A DNA stretch of 64,000 bases from Janthinobacterium sp. 344 (GCF_900112025.1 NZ_FOKL01000001.1:735084-799083); one strand, 5' to 3'. Counted from the first letter of the stretch, positions 27,861 through 38,226 are shown. Made by a program: numbers and translations. The notes: generated by a model not told the origin, from the sequence alone.

Positions 27861-30458
27861 TTAGCTGAGGAGCGCCTTCATGGTGTTCGCCTTCTTGACC
27901 TGCTCGTCGCTGCCGCCCTTGATGACCTCGTCGATCAGCTCGCGCGCGCCTTCCTTGTCACCGATTTCCTGGTAAGCGATGGCCAGGTCCAGCTTGGTGT
28001 CCATTTCCATGTGGATGGCCGACAGCGGGTCTTCCACGCCGGCGCTGGCCGTCTTGCCGTCATTCAGGTCCAGGTCGATGCCGGACAAGTCGAACTCCTG
28101 CGCGGGAGGAATGCTTTCCGGTGGCGCGGCCGGCGCTTGCGCGTCGTCAAACAGGCTGTCCACGGAAGATGCGGCGGCCGCGACAGGAGCCGCTGCGGGC
28201 GCCACCGGCTCATCGAGGTCGAAATGCGCCAGGTCGACATCCTTCAATGGATCGGGCAGCGGCGTCAGCCCCGCGCCCACGCCATTCACGGGACCGGCTG
28301 GCGGCTCCAGGTCGAGGCCGAAATCCATGCTGGCGTCGTAGTGCGCGTCCTGTTCGGCGACGACCGGCTTGGCATCCGGTCCCGGCATGACGATGGGATC
28401 GCTGGTGGAAACGGGTTCGAAGTCGAGGCTGTCAAGGTCAAAGTCGAGCGGCTCGCGGCTATCGCGGGCAGGCATGGCGGCAGGCTCGGCAGGTGCCAGA
28501 TCCGCCACCTCGGCCAGCGGCGCCTGCACCTCGTCGGGCAGATCCATGCTCTGGCCGCGCAAGTCGTCGCCGGCGCCCTTGCTCAGGCTGACGACGGCGT
28601 CGTCTTCCGTGTCGCCATACAGCGGGTTCGTGGGATCGAGCGCCAGGCCCAGCGCCGCGGCCTGCTGCCACTCGTCGCCCTGGCCCCGCGTCATGCTGTA
28701 CAACTCGCTGGCCTGGTCTTCGAAGGCACGCGCATCATTGCGGGCCGAATAGATTTCCAGCAGCTTCAGGCGTGCCGCATGGCGCTCCGGATGCAGGCGC
28801 AGGGCTTCCTTGAGGATATCTTCCGCCTGGCCATCGCGGCCGTAGGCAATGTACACGTCGGCTTCGGCGACGGGGTCCGTCTCATTGCCCTCGAGCACGC
28901 TGGCACCGGCCACGGCAGCGGCGCCCGCAGCGGCAGCGCCCGCACCAAACAAATGATTGCTTGCTTCGGACTGCTGCTCTTCCGGCGCCAGGCCGGACGG
29001 CGGCGTAGCGGGCGTTTCCGGCTCGACCACGGGCGGCACGCCGTCGCGCGCGGGCGGCACATCCTTGCGGCGGCGCGCGATCACCAGCGCGGCCACGGCG
29101 GCCAGCAGCGCGGCGATGCCGATGCCGATGGCGCCCAGGTGGTCATTGATCTTGTCGGTGATGGTCGGTTCCAGCGGCGACGGCTTTTTCACCAGCGGCA
29201 CGGGCTTGGCCTTGGGTGCGGCCGGCTGAGGTGCGGCCGGCTGAGGTGCGGGCGGCTGCGCCTCGGCTGCCGGAGCGGGAACGCTGGCCGCCGCGCTGGC
29301 AGCGGTCTCGGCGGTTTTGGCCGGCGCTGGCGCGCTCTTGTCGGCCATGGCCTTGCTCTTCACGGCCATCAGCTTTTCCAGGTCGCTGACGTTCTTTTCC
29401 AGCTCCTTGACGCGCGCGGCCGCTTCATCGACCTGTTTCGCCTTGGCGATCTTGTCTTCCTCGCTGGCCACGGCGCTCTTGCCGGCGGACTTGGCCGCCG
29501 GCTCCGCCTTCGACAGTTTCAGCTTGTCCTGCGCCGCGCTCACGGCTGTCGGCTTTTCCTCGACCTTGGTGGCACCGATCTTGCCGGCCGTGCTTTGCGT
29601 GGCTTGCGCCGCCTTGGCCGGCTTGCTCTGGGCCACCTGGCCCGCCAGCTTGTTGCGGTAGGCTTCGAAATCGATGGCGTGCGCCGTCACCACGCCCTTG
29701 GCTTCGGCCGCATCGGTGGCGCGCACGGCGTCCGCGCCCGGCACGGCCAGGATGCGCCCGGCCTGCATGCGGTTCATATTGTCGCCCTTGAAGGCATCGG
29801 GATTGGCGCGGTACAGGGCGACGAGCATCATGTCGAGCGACACGCCCGACGGCTTCAGCTCGCTGGCGATGCGGCTCAGGGTGTCGCCCGCCTTGACCTT
29901 GTACTCGCCCGCCGCCTTTTTCGCCGGCGCGCCATCGGCAGCGGCGGCGGCCGGCTTGGCCTTGCCCGGCTCGACTGGCGCCGTCACTTGCGCGCCGCGC
30001 GTCTGGCGCGCCTCGGGCGTATCGAGCACGAAGGCATATTCGCGCACCTGGCGCCCGCCCTTGCTGCTCAGTTCCAGCAGCAGGTCCACCATGGGTTCGG
30101 CCACCGGCTGCGCCGAACTGATGCGGATGAAGGGCTTGCCATTGCGGTTTTCCACGGCAAACGTCAGGGCGTTCAGCGCGGGATTGAATTCCACGTTGGC
30201 CTGGCGATAGGCGTCCGGCGGCGCCAGCTTGGCCAGCAGGCTGGAAGCTTCGCCAGGTTTGATGGCCGACAATTCGACCTCGGCGCGCAGCGGCTGGCCG
30301 GCGGCGGACAGCACCGTGATCTTGCCCAGTTCGGCCGCGGATGCCGCCGGTGACAATAACACCGCGCAGGCGACAGCACTGCTGAGCGTTTTGATGGCAA
30401 GGGAGGCGACCCGGGGACGAGTGTGTACAGGCATAATTGGCGGCATCTTAGTTGACAT
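27861..30458 (-). CDS. fimV: FimV-family polar hub protein
   Basis: 865 residues. A signal sequence ends near PAASAAELGK. The FimV N-terminal domain follows (LGKITVLSAAGQPLRAEVEL), then a LysM peptidoglycan-binding domain at about 184-240 (YKVKAGDTLSRIASEL). There is an Ala/Lys coiled-coil region, one membrane segment at about 442-462 and a long acidic cytoplasmic part. The C-terminal FimV/TPR motif is LDLAIAYQEIGDKEGARELIDEV. In Pseudomonas FimV organises type IV pili and polar proteins. Found between asd and truA, the conserved position. Confidence 0.94.
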   Translation of the reverse strand: MSTKMPPIMPVHTRPRVASLAIKTLSSAVACAVLLSPAASAAELGKITVLSAAGQPLRAEVELSAIKPGEASSLLAKLAPPDAYRQANVEFNPALNALTFAVENRNGKPFIRISSAQPVAEPMVDLLLELSSKGGRQVREYAFVLDTPEARQTRGAQVTAPVEPGKAKPAAAAADGAPAKKAAGEYKVKAGDTLSRIASELKPSGVSLDMMLVALYRANPDAFKGDNMNRMQAGRILAVPGADAVRATDAAEAKGVVTAHAIDFEAYRNKLAGQVAQSKPAKAAQATQSTAGKIGATKVEEKPTAVSAAQDKLKLSKAEPAAKSAGKSAVASEEDKIAKAKQVDEAAARVKELEKNVSDLEKLMAVKSKAMADKSAPAPAKTAETAASAAASVPAPAAEAQPPAPQPAAPQPAAPKAKPVPLVKKPSPLEPTITDKINDHLGAIGIGIAALLAAVAALVIARRRKDVPPARDGVPPVVEPETPATPPSGLAPEEQQSEASNHLFGAGAAAAGAAAVAGASVLEGNETDPVAEADVYIAYGRDGQAEDILKEALRLHPERHAARLKLLEIYSARNDARAFEDQASELYSMTRGQGDEWQQAAALGLALDPTNPLYGDTEDDAVVSLSKGAGDDLRGQSMDLPDEVQAPLAEVADLAPAEPAAMPARDSREPLDFDLDSLDFEPVSTSDPIVMPGPDAKPVVAEQDAHYDASMDFGLDLEPPAGPVNGVGAGLTPLPDPLKDVDLAHFDLDEPVAPAAAPVAAAASSVDSLFDDAQAPAAPPESIPPAQEFDLSGIDLDLNDGKTASAGVEDPLSAIHMEMDTKLDLAIAYQEIGDKEGARELIDEVIKGGSDEQVKKANTMKALLS

Positions 30459-30551
30459 GGGAAAACTGTTACTTTTCCAGAGGTATCAACATATCATCAT
30501 GCCCAGAGCTATGCAAGCTCCGCATGGTTGAGCCTTGACGGGCTCAGGACG

Positions 30552-30581
30552 AAAAAAAAGCCGGGAAAACAGCCCCGGCTT
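30552..30581 (-). terminator. Intrinsic terminator of asd
   Basis: Minus strand: AAGCCGGG, loop GCTGTTTT, CCCGGCTT, then a run of T. About 25 bases after the asd stop; fimV therefore has its own promoter in 30459-30550. Confidence 0.88.
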
Positions 30582-30606
30582 GATCTGGATCAGCAAATTA
30601 TTGCCA

Positions 30607-31734
30607 TTACGCATCCAACAAAATACGCAGCATGCGGCGCAGCGGTTCGGCCGCGCCCCACAGCAATTGGTCGCCCACGGTGAAGGCGGACAGGTATTCG
30701 CCGCCCATGCTCATCTTGCGCACGCGGCCGACGGGAATCGTCAGGCTGCCCGTGACGGCCGCCGGCGACAGGTCGCGCACGGACGCTTCGCGCGTGTTCG
30801 GCACGAATTTCACCCACTCGTTGTTGCTGGCGATGATGTCGTTGATTTCATCGAGCGGCACGTCCTTCTTCAGCTTGATGGTCAGCGCCTGCGAATGGCA
30901 GCGCATGGCGCCGATGCGCACGCACAAGCCGTCGACGGGAATTTCCTTGGTGCCAAAGTCGATGCCGCGGCCCAGGATCTTGTTGGTTTCCGCGCCCGCC
31001 TTCCACTCTTCCTTCGACTGGCCGTTGCCCAGGTCCTTGTCGATCCACGGGATCAGGTTGCCGGCCAGCGGCGCGCCGAATTGCTTGATTTCATCGGGCG
31101 AATAGCCGTGCTGGGTGGCCAGCACCTGGCGGTCGATTTCCAGGATGGCGGATGCCGGGTTGTCCAGCAGCGCCTTGACGGAAGCGTTGATGGTGCCAAA
31201 CTGCGTCAGCAGTTCGCGCATGTGCTGCGCGCCGCCGCCCGAGGCCGCCTGATAGGTCATCGACGTCATCCAGTCGATCAGGTCGTGCTGGAACAGGCCG
31301 CCCAGGCCCATCATCATGCACGACACGGTGCAGTTGCCGCCGATGTAGTTCTTGACGCCCTTGCCCAGCGCATCCTTGATGACGTGCAGGTTGACGGGGT
31401 CGAGCACGATGACGGCGTCTTTTTCCATGCGCAAGGTCGAGGCCGCATCGATCCAGTAGCCGTCCCAGCCCGCTGCGCGCAGCTGCGGGAAGATGGCACT
31501 CGTGTAGTCGCCGCCCTGGCAGGAAATGATGATGTCGCACTTGGACAGTTCGGCGATATTGTTGGCATCCTTCAGGATGGTTTCATTCTTCGCCATGGCC
31601 GGCGCCGCGCCACCCGTGTTCGACGTCGTGAAAAACACCGGTTCGATGTGGGCAAAATCGCCCTCTTCCTGCATGCGCTGCATCAGGACCGAACCGACCA
31701 TACCGCGCCAACCTACCAAGCCAACTAATTTCAT
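30607..31734 (-). CDS. asd: Aspartate-semialdehyde dehydrogenase
   Basis: 375 residues from [20 protein letters not shown] lies 6 bases ahead of this ATG, while the ATG at 31740 abuts the GAGGA and is unusable. The N-terminal NADP-binding motif is [13 protein letters not shown]; the active-site Cys is in [15 protein letters not shown]. It makes aspartate semialdehyde for Lys, Met, Thr and diaminopimelate. It follows leuB by 45 bases, so is likely part of the leu transcript. Confidence 0.96.
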   Translation of the reverse strand: MKLVGLVGWRGMVGSVLMQRMQEEGDFAHIEPVFFTTSNTGGAAPAMAKNETILKDANNIAELSKCDIIISCQGGDYTSAIFPQLRAAGWDGYWIDAASTLRMEKDAVIVLDPVNLHVIKDALGKGVKNYIGGNCTVSCMMMGLGGLFQHDLIDWMTSMTYQAASGGGAQHMRELLTQFGTINASVKALLDNPASAILEIDRQVLATQHGYSPDEIKQFGAPLAGNLIPWIDKDLGNGQSKEEWKAGAETNKILGRGIDFGTKEIPVDGLCVRIGAMRCHSQALTIKLKKDVPLDEINDIIASNNEWVKFVPNTREASVRDLSPAAVTGSLTIPVGRVRKMSMGGEYLSAFTVGDQLLWGAAEPLRRMLRILLDA

Positions 31735-31779
31735 TACCATTCCTCAAGATGAGACGGCGACTGCCGTCATTAGACTATT

Positions 31780-32850
31780 TTATCCCAGCGCTTTTACAAC
31801 TGCATCCCCCATCGCCTCGGTACCGACCAAAGTCGTGCCCGCTTCGTGGATATCGGCCGTGCGCAAGCCCTGCGCCAATACTTTCTTCACAGCACCTTCG
31901 ATGCGGTTTGCCTGCTCTTCGCGGTTCAGCGAATAGCGCAGCATCATGGCGGCCGACAGGATCGTCGCCAGCGGATTGGCGATGCCCTTGCCTGCGATAT
32001 CGGGCGCCGAACCGTGCGACGGCTCATACAAGCCCTTGTTGTTGGCGTCCAGCGAAGCGGACGGCAGCATGCCGATCGAGCCCGTCAGCATGGCGGCCGC
32101 GTCCGACAAGATGTCGCCGAACATGTTACCCGTCACCATGACGTCGAATTTCTTCGGCGCCCGCACCAGCTGCATGGCCGCGTTGTCGACATACATATGG
32201 TCGAGCGCCACATCCGGGTAGTCCTTGTGCACGTCGATGACGATGTCTTTCCAGAACTGGAAGGTTTCCAGCACGTTGGCCTTGTCCACGCTGGTCAGAC
32301 GCTTGTCGCGCTTTTGCGCGGCCTGGAACGCCACGTGGGCGATGCGGCGGATTTCGCCTTCCGCGTAGCGCATGGTGTCGAACCCTTCGCGCTGGCCCTT
32401 GAACGGACCGTCCGGGCATTCGCGCACGCCACGGGGCTGGCCGAAATAGATATCGCCCGTCAATTCGCGGATGATCAAAATGTCCAGGCCGGACACCACT
32501 TCCGGCTTCAGCGTCGAGGCGCCCGCCAGTTCCGGATACAAAATCGCCGGACGCAGGTTGGCGAACAGGCCCAGGTTCTTGCGCAGGCCCAGGATCGCCT
32601 GTTCCGGGCGGAACTGGCGCTCGAGATTGTCGTACTGGTAGTCGCCCACGGCGCCGAACAGCACGGCATCGGCCGCCTTGGCCAGCGCCAGGGTGCCTTC
32701 CGGCAACGGGTGGCCATGGGCCGCATAGCCGGCGCCGCCCACGGGCGCGCTTTCCAGCTCGAACGATTCGCCCAGCACATTCAACACTTTGACGGCTTGC
32801 GCGACGATTTCAGGACCGATCCCGTCGCCGGGTAAGATTGCAATTTTCAT
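31780..32850 (-). CDS. leuB: 3-isopropylmalate dehydrogenase
   Basis: 356 residues of the isocitrate/isopropylmalate dehydrogenase family ([48 protein letters not shown]). It oxidises and decarboxylates 3-isopropylmalate with NAD. Ten bases after leuD. Confidence 0.97.
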   Translation of the reverse strand: MKIAILPGDGIGPEIVAQAVKVLNVLGESFELESAPVGGAGYAAHGHPLPEGTLALAKAADAVLFGAVGDYQYDNLERQFRPEQAILGLRKNLGLFANLRPAILYPELAGASTLKPEVVSGLDILIIRELTGDIYFGQPRGVRECPDGPFKGQREGFDTMRYAEGEIRRIAHVAFQAAQKRDKRLTSVDKANVLETFQFWKDIVIDVHKDYPDVALDHMYVDNAAMQLVRAPKKFDVMVTGNMFGDILSDAAAMLTGSIGMLPSASLDANNKGLYEPSHGSAPDIAGKGIANPLATILSAAMMLRYSLNREEQANRIEGAVKKVLAQGLRTADIHEAGTTLVGTEAMGDAVVKALG

Positions 32851-32860
32851 GGAGTGCTCT

Positions 32861-33508
32861 TTAGATAACGTTGGCCAGCCAGGGCTGATTGGTCAGATGA
32901 CGTTCTTCGAAGGCGCGGATGTCGTCCGCGTGGCGCAAGGTCAGGCCGATATCGTCGAGTCCATTCATCAGGCAATATTTACGGAAGGCATCGATTTCGA
33001 ACGGATACGAGACGGAACCATTGCTGGTGCGCACGCACTGCTGTTCCAGGTCCACCACCAGCTTGAAGCCGGGGAAGGCCTTGACTTCATTGAACAGGTG
33101 GTCGACCTGGCTTTCCGACAGAACGATGGGCAGCAAGCCGTTCTTGTAGCAGTTATTGAAGAAGATATCGGCAAACGATGGCGCGATGATGGCGCGGAAG
33201 CCGTATTGATCGAGTGCCCACGGCGCGTGTTCGCGCGAGGAGCCGCAGCCGAAGTTCTTGCGCGTCAGCAAAATGGAGGCACCCTGGTAGCGCGGCTCGT
33301 TGAGCACGAACTCGGGGTTCAGCGGACGGCGGCTGTTGTCCTGGCCCGGTTCGCCATGGTCGAGATAACGCCATTCGTCGAACAGGTTGGGGCCGAAGCC
33401 GCTGCGGTGGATCGATTTCAGGAATTGCTTCGGAATAATCGCGTCGGTGTCGACGTTGGCACGGTCCAGCGGGGCGACCAGGCCTTCGTAAATCGTAAAT
33501 TTATCCAT
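32861..33508 (-). CDS. leuD: 3-isopropylmalate dehydratase small subunit
   Basis: 215 residues, the usual LeuD size, with [20 protein letters not shown] and [15 protein letters not shown], the aconitase swivel-domain signature. Works with LeuC in the isomerisation of isopropylmalate. A small lipoprotein gene separates it from leuC. Confidence 0.97.
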   Translation of the reverse strand: MDKFTIYEGLVAPLDRANVDTDAIIPKQFLKSIHRSGFGPNLFDEWRYLDHGEPGQDNSRRPLNPEFVLNEPRYQGASILLTRKNFGCGSSREHAPWALDQYGFRAIIAPSFADIFFNNCYKNGLLPIVLSESQVDHLFNEVKAFPGFKLVVDLEQQCVRTSNGSVSYPFEIDAFRKYCLMNGLDDIGLTLRHADDIRAFEERHLTNQPWLANVI

Positions 33509-33559
33509 GCTGTTTCTACTCGGTAGGACGCGCGGCGCAGGGCGCCGGCACGTCGCGGT

Positions 33560-33682
33560 TTATTTTCCGCCGGCGCCAGTGACAACCTGGCCGACTTTCT
33601 GCACATCGCGGCCGATGCCGGAGACGGTGTTGCAGCCAGACAGGATGACGGTGGCGATGAGGAGGGCGAAGAGTTTTTTCAT
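33560..33682 (-). CDS. Entericidin A/B family small lipoprotein
   Basis: 40 residues: MKKLFALLIATVILSGC signal with lipobox ILSGC, then NTVSGIGRDVQKVGQVVTGAGGK, the entericidin pattern. Predicted to be lipid-modified on Cys17 and placed in the envelope. It lies inside the leu operon between leuC and leuD, an arrangement I recall from other Burkholderiales. In E. coli the pair EcnA/EcnB forms an antidote/toxin; here only one is present and its role is unknown. Confidence 0.85.
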   Translation of the reverse strand: MKKLFALLIATVILSGCNTVSGIGRDVQKVGQVVTGAGGK

Positions 33683-33745
33683 GATGATTTCAGTCTATGT
33701 GCTAATGGTTGCAAATCCCGTTAGTGTAAACCACCGGCAAATGCT

Positions 33746-33810
33746 GGGGTCAGTCCTTACGGATCGGAATTTTTCCCACTGAAAAAAATTCCCCCGACGG
33801 GTCTGACCCC
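33746..33810. repeat. REP-like palindrome, copy 4, enlarged by an internal hairpin
   Basis: The outer arms GGGGTCAG (33746-33753) and CTGACCCC (33803-33810) are those of copies 1 and 3. The centre is replaced by about 49 bases that hold a second hairpin, GGAATTTTT ... AAAAATTCC. It lies between leuC and the entericidin gene. Confidence 0.75.
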
Positions 33811-33814
33811 AAAT

Positions 33815-35218
33815 TCATCGCAATCCCCGCACGTCGACAAAGTGCCCGGCGATACCGGCCGCGGCCGCCATCGCGGGCGACACCAGGTGGGTACGGCCGC
33901 CCTGCCCTTGCCGGCCTTCGAAGTTGCGGTTCGAGGTCGAGGCGCAGCGTTCGCCCGGTTCCAGGCGGTCCGCGTTCATGGCCAGGCACATGGAGCAGCC
34001 CGGCTCGCGCCACTCGAAACCGGCATCCTTGAAGATGCGGTCCAGTCCCTCGCGCTCGGCCTGGTCTTTCACCAGGCCGGAACCGGGCACCACCAGCGCC
34101 AGGGTCACGTTCGAGGCGCGGTACTTGCCGCGCACCACGGCGGCGGCAGCCCGTAAATCCTCGATGCGCGAATTGGTGCAGGAACCGATGAAGACCTTGT
34201 CGATGCGCACGTCGGTGATCGGCGTGTTCGGCTTCAACGCCATGTAGACGAGGGCCTTTTCGATGGCGTCGCGCTTGACGCTGTCTTTTTCATTGTCCGG
34301 GTCGGGTACGCGGCCGTCGATGCCGATCACCATTTCCGGCGACGTGCCCCACGTCACTTGCGGTTCGATCTCTTGCGCGTTGAGCGTGACGACCAGGTCG
34401 AAGCGGGCGCCCGGGTCCGAATGCAGGGTGCGCCAGTAGGCCACGGCCCGTTCCCAGTGCGGACCGGCGGGCGAAAACGGGCGGCCCTTGACGTAATTGA
34501 TGGTGGTGTCGTCGACGCCGATGATGCCGGCGCGCGCACCCGCCTCGATGGCCATGTTGCACACCGTCATGCGCCCTTCCATCGACAGGGCGCGGATGGC
34601 CGAGCCGCCGAACTCGATGCAGTAGCCCGTGCCGCCAGCCGTGCCGATCTTGCCGATGATGGCCAGCACGATGTCCTTGGCCGTCACGCCGGCCGGCAGG
34701 GCGCCGTCGACCTGCAGCAGCATGGATTTGGATTTCTTTTGCAGCAAGGTTTGCGTGGCCAGCACGTGTTCGACTTCGGACGTGCCGATGCCGTGCGCCA
34801 GCGCGCCGAAGGCGCCGTGCGTGGACGTGTGCGAGTCGCCGCAGACCACCGTCATGCCGGGCAGGGTCGCGCCCTGCTCGGGACCGATCACATGCACGAT
34901 GCCCTGGCGCTTGTCGTTCATGTTGAAGTAGGTCAAGCCATAGTGCTTGGCGTTCTTGTCCAGGGTTTCCACCTGCAGGCGCGAGACGGGATCAAGAATG
35001 CCGTCGACCCGGCTGGTGGTGGGCACGTTGTGGTCGGCCACGGCCAGGTTGGCGGAAATGCGCCACGGCTGGCGGCCCGCCACGCTGAGGCCATCGAAGG
35101 CTTGCGGGCTGGTGACTTCGTGCAGCAGGTGCCGGTCGATGTACAGAATTGTCGTGCCATCATCTTCGGCCCGCACAACGTGGGATTCCCAAAGTTTGTC
35201 GTAAAGCGTCTTCATCAT
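33815..35218 (-). CDS. leuC: 3-isopropylmalate dehydratase large subunit
   Basis: 467 residues of the aconitase family. The [4Fe-4S] cysteines are in [15 protein letters not shown] (first), [15 protein letters not shown] and [11 protein letters not shown]. First gene of the leuC-ecn-leuD-leuB unit. Confidence 0.97.
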   Translation of the reverse strand: MMKTLYDKLWESHVVRAEDDGTTILYIDRHLLHEVTSPQAFDGLSVAGRQPWRISANLAVADHNVPTTSRVDGILDPVSRLQVETLDKNAKHYGLTYFNMNDKRQGIVHVIGPEQGATLPGMTVVCGDSHTSTHGAFGALAHGIGTSEVEHVLATQTLLQKKSKSMLLQVDGALPAGVTAKDIVLAIIGKIGTAGGTGYCIEFGGSAIRALSMEGRMTVCNMAIEAGARAGIIGVDDTTINYVKGRPFSPAGPHWERAVAYWRTLHSDPGARFDLVVTLNAQEIEPQVTWGTSPEMVIGIDGRVPDPDNEKDSVKRDAIEKALVYMALKPNTPITDVRIDKVFIGSCTNSRIEDLRAAAAVVRGKYRASNVTLALVVPGSGLVKDQAEREGLDRIFKDAGFEWREPGCSMCLAMNADRLEPGERCASTSNRNFEGRQGQGGRTHLVSPAMAAAAGIAGHFVDVRGLR

Positions 35219-35440
35219 GATTTATGCGGCGTTGCCACAGCCTGTTTAAGTGATCTGTCGTACTGATCGGAGGGATCGGCAATGATTATGCCATATATTG
35301 TGCAAAGCAGAACCAAAAGCCGCCCCAGCGTGGGATGGGCGATACAAAATTCGGCCTGCCTTGCGGATATGGCTAAAAAATTGCTGATACGAAAATCCGC
35401 CAAAATGCCGGCGGGGCGAATAAAAATCGAAAAAAGCCGA
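35219..35440 (-). promoter_or_regulatory. leuC upstream region
   Basis: About 220 bases ahead of leuC, AT-rich on its far side. A CATAAT hexamer on the minus strand near 35285 could be a -10 element. No leader peptide rich in Leu codons, T-box or riboswitch was recognised. Confidence 0.35.
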
Positions 35441-35474
35441 AAAAAAAGCCCGCTGCAGAGGTCTGCAGCGGGCT
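35441..35474 (-). terminator. Intrinsic terminator of cheA
   Basis: Minus strand: AGCCCGCTGCAGA, loop CC, TCTGCAGCGGGCT, then a run of T. A 13-bp perfect stem about 20 bases after the cheA stop. Confidence 0.92.
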
Positions 35475-35494
35475 TGGTGTGGGTACCTTGACTT

Positions 35495-37372
35495 TTAGGC
35501 AGCCATGCGCACACTTCCCCTGCAACCGTCCATCAGGAAAGATAGGCCCACGACTAGCACCAGCTCGCCTTCGGCCGAGCGGGCGGTACCGGTGATGCCT
35601 TCCACGGTGATGGCCGTCATCGGCTTGATCACCAGGTCGGCCGTGCCATCGACGGCTTCCACGGCGAGAATGTACGGCTGTGGCGCGGCGACAACAATGC
35701 CCACGCGCTCGCTGCACGATTCGTAGCCCAGGGCGCCGGCCAGCGAACGCACGGGCAATGGACGCCCCTGGTCTTTCAGCACGGGCGCGCCGCCCACTTC
35801 CATGAAGGTTTCCGGCAATTCGACGACGCGCTGCACCACCGCCATCGGCAGCGCCAGCGCGGCGCCCGAGGTCGACACGAGCATGGTCGGCACGATCGAC
35901 AACTCGATCGGCAGGCGGATGGCGAACTTCGTGCCCTTGCCCAGCATGGATTCGATATGGATGGCGCCACGGTTTTTCTCCACGGCCGTTTTCACCACGT
36001 CCATGCCCACGCCGCGACCGGAGACGCTGGAGGCGACTTCCTTGGTCGAGAAGCCCGGCAGGAACACCAGCTGGAAGCACTCGTCGTTGCTCAATTGCGC
36101 GTTTTCGCTGATCAGGCCCTTTTGCTGCGCCTTGCTGCGCAGGAAGACCGGGTCCATGCCCTTGCCATCATCCTGCAACACGATCATGACACTGTTGGCT
36201 TCCTGCCAGGCTTTCAGCGAAATATACGACTTGGCGGGCTTGCCGGCGGCCAGGCGCGCTTCCGGCGATTCGACGCCATGGTCGAGCGAGTTGCGCAGCA
36301 TGTGCACGAGCGGATCGTACAGGCTGTCGACCACCACGCGGTCGACTTCCGTCTCCGCGCCCTCGATGGTCAGCTCGACATCCTTGCCCAGGTCTTTCGC
36401 CAGCTCGCGCACCAGGCGCGGGAATTTCTGGAACAAACGGCCCACGGGCTGCATGCGCGTGGCCAGCGTGGCCCGCTGCAGTTCGGTGGAGTAGCGCGAG
36501 GCGCGTTCCAGGGTTTCCGCCAGGGTCGCCATCAGCGTGGCGGCCTGGCCTTCGAATTTGAATTGCAGCAAGCGCTCCAGCAGCACGGCGGCCTGGTTGG
36601 CGGCCTGCACGGATTCGCCGGCCACTTCCAGCAGGGCGTCGAGCTTGACGGCGTCGACGCGGATGCTGTCTTCCTTGACGGGCGCGGCGTGGCGCACGTC
36701 GGAACGCTCTTCGCGGCGTTCCGCGCCATCCCACGCCTTGCCGGCGGCAGCGGCCGGTTTGGCGGCGGCCGCTGGCGCGGCAGGTGCAGGGGCGACGGCA
36801 GGTGCGGCGGCGGCAGGCGATGGCACGACGGCCAGCTGGCTGCCAGCCGGCACGACGGCGTTATACATGCCTTCCCAGTCCAGCCCATCGGCGCTGGCGC
36901 TGGCGCCAGCGGCAGGCGCGGCAACAACAAGCTCGGCCACAACCACCTCGGCCACCACGGCGGCGACGGGCGCTGGCGCGTCCATGCCCTTGCCTTCGAT
37001 GGCGTTCGTGAGGATATGTTCCAGCTCTTCCGGCATGGCCGGCAGGCTTTCCGGCGCCGCGCCGTTGGCCAGTTCCGTCAGCTGGTCGGCGACGAAGCCG
37101 GACGCCTGCAGCGCCGCCTCGATGGCGATGGGCGTCACGGGCGCGGCGCCCGTGCGCAAGGCGTCGAACAGGTTTTCCGTCAGATGGCAGGCCGCCACCA
37201 GCGCGGGCAGGCCCATGAAGCCGGCGCCGCCCTTGATGGTGTGAAAAGAACGAAACACGGCATTCAGTGTTTCCTTGTTATCCGGATCGCGCTCGAGACG
37301 CAATAAGTGCTCTTCAACATTAACCGCAAGATCCATCGCCTCGACGACGAAATCCTTGAGCATATCGTCCAT
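35495..37372 (-). CDS. cheA: CheA-type chemotaxis histidine kinase (short form)
   Basis: 625 residues. The phosphotransfer domain has the phospho-His at H44 (FRSFHTIKGGAGFMG). An Ala/Pro linker at about 125-245 replaces the P2 CheY/CheB-docking domain; no P2 is visible. Dimerisation, ATPase (HMLRNSLDHGVESPEARL, DDGKGMD, GRGVGMDVV) and CheW-like domains follow. It overlaps the cheZ stop by one base (TAATG). No cheY, cheW, receptor or methylation gene lies next to it in the window, so its pathway partners are elsewhere. Confidence 0.92.
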   Translation of the reverse strand: MDDMLKDFVVEAMDLAVNVEEHLLRLERDPDNKETLNAVFRSFHTIKGGAGFMGLPALVAACHLTENLFDALRTGAAPVTPIAIEAALQASGFVADQLTELANGAAPESLPAMPEELEHILTNAIEGKGMDAPAPVAAVVAEVVVAELVVAAPAAGASASADGLDWEGMYNAVVPAGSQLAVVPSPAAAAPAVAPAPAAPAAAAKPAAAAGKAWDGAERREERSDVRHAAPVKEDSIRVDAVKLDALLEVAGESVQAANQAAVLLERLLQFKFEGQAATLMATLAETLERASRYSTELQRATLATRMQPVGRLFQKFPRLVRELAKDLGKDVELTIEGAETEVDRVVVDSLYDPLVHMLRNSLDHGVESPEARLAAGKPAKSYISLKAWQEANSVMIVLQDDGKGMDPVFLRSKAQQKGLISENAQLSNDECFQLVFLPGFSTKEVASSVSGRGVGMDVVKTAVEKNRGAIHIESMLGKGTKFAIRLPIELSIVPTMLVSTSGAALALPMAVVQRVVELPETFMEVGGAPVLKDQGRPLPVRSLAGALGYESCSERVGIVVAAPQPYILAVEAVDGTADLVIKPMTAITVEGITGTARSAEGELVLVVGLSFLMDGCRGSVRMAA

Positions 37373-38226
37373 TAGAATCCCAAATCCGCAAGAAGGTCAT
37401 CCACATTATCCTGGTCCAGCGCCACCGATGGCACGGACGGGCCCTGCATCAGCGGCGCGTCCTGCTTCTGCGCCAGCTTTTCGCGCACCTCGGCCGGCGC
37501 GTTGTCGCGCAGCAGCTGGGCCAGCTCGTTTTCCACCGTCTTGGTGATGTTGACCACTTTTTTGATCAGTTGTCCCGTGATGTCCTGGAAGTCCTGGGCC
37601 ATCATGATTTCCAGCAAGCGCGCTTTTTCCGCCTCCGTTGCCTCGGCAACGGCTTGCGCGAACTGGCGCGAGTCGCCGGCCAGGGCCTTGAATTCTTCCA
37701 GGCTCAGCTTGCCGTCGAACAGCGCCGTCCAGCGGCTGTCCATATCCTTGGCGTGCTTCGACAGCACATCCTGCGCCGGCATGCCTTCGTCGAGCGTGTT
37801 CAGGACCTTGTTGGCGGCCTGTTCCGTCAGGGTGGCGACGTATTCCAGGCGGTCCTGCGCGTCGACGATCTGCGACGACGCTTCCGTCAGCGCCTTGTCG
37901 TAGCCCAGTTCGCGCAGGGAATCGTGCAGCAGGCGCACGATGCCGCCCAGGCGCTCGAACATCGGCTTGTCGGACTGGTCGACCGGCTCGGCGGGGTCGG
38001 CCGCTTCGCCGGATGCGGCGGCGGGTGCCGCTTCCACGGCGGCTGGCTCGGCAGCTGGCGCGGGCGCGCTGGCGCTGGCCGAGACGGAATCGAACAGCGC
38101 GTCGAAATCGTCCTCCGCGATCACGGCGGGCGCGGGCGCGGCGGCAGGCGCGGGCTTGGCAGCAGCCGCGCTTTGCGCGGATACTTCATCGAATAATGCA
38201 TCGAAATCATCAGCGGCGTTGGTCAT
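37372..38226 (-). CDS. cheZ: CheZ-type phosphatase of CheY
   Basis: 284 residues. The CheZ four-helix region contains the catalytic motif MMAQDFQDITGQLIKKV, where the Gln of DFQDITG is the catalytic residue. The C-terminal tail DNVDDLLADLGF is the CheY-docking peptide. The N-terminal 90 residues are unusual: DDFDALFDEV and DDFDALFDSV occur in an Ala/Pro-rich stretch, resembling the C-terminal docking peptide. It dephosphorylates CheY-P. Coupled to cheA. Confidence 0.92.
   Translation of the reverse strand: MTNAADDFDALFDEVSAQSAAAAKPAPAAAPAPAVIAEDDFDALFDSVSASASAPAPAAEPAAVEAAPAAASGEAADPAEPVDQSDKPMFERLGGIVRLLHDSLRELGYDKALTEASSQIVDAQDRLEYVATLTEQAANKVLNTLDEGMPAQDVLSKHAKDMDSRWTALFDGKLSLEEFKALAGDSRQFAQAVAEATEAEKARLLEIMMAQDFQDITGQLIKKVVNITKTVENELAQLLRDNAPAEVREKLAQKQDAPLMQGPSVPSVALDQDNVDDLLADLGF

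Noticed and set aside
35219-35440. Leucine attenuator or riboswitch ahead of leuC
   Set aside because: No Leu-rich short peptide, T-box sequence or terminator/antiterminator pair was found.
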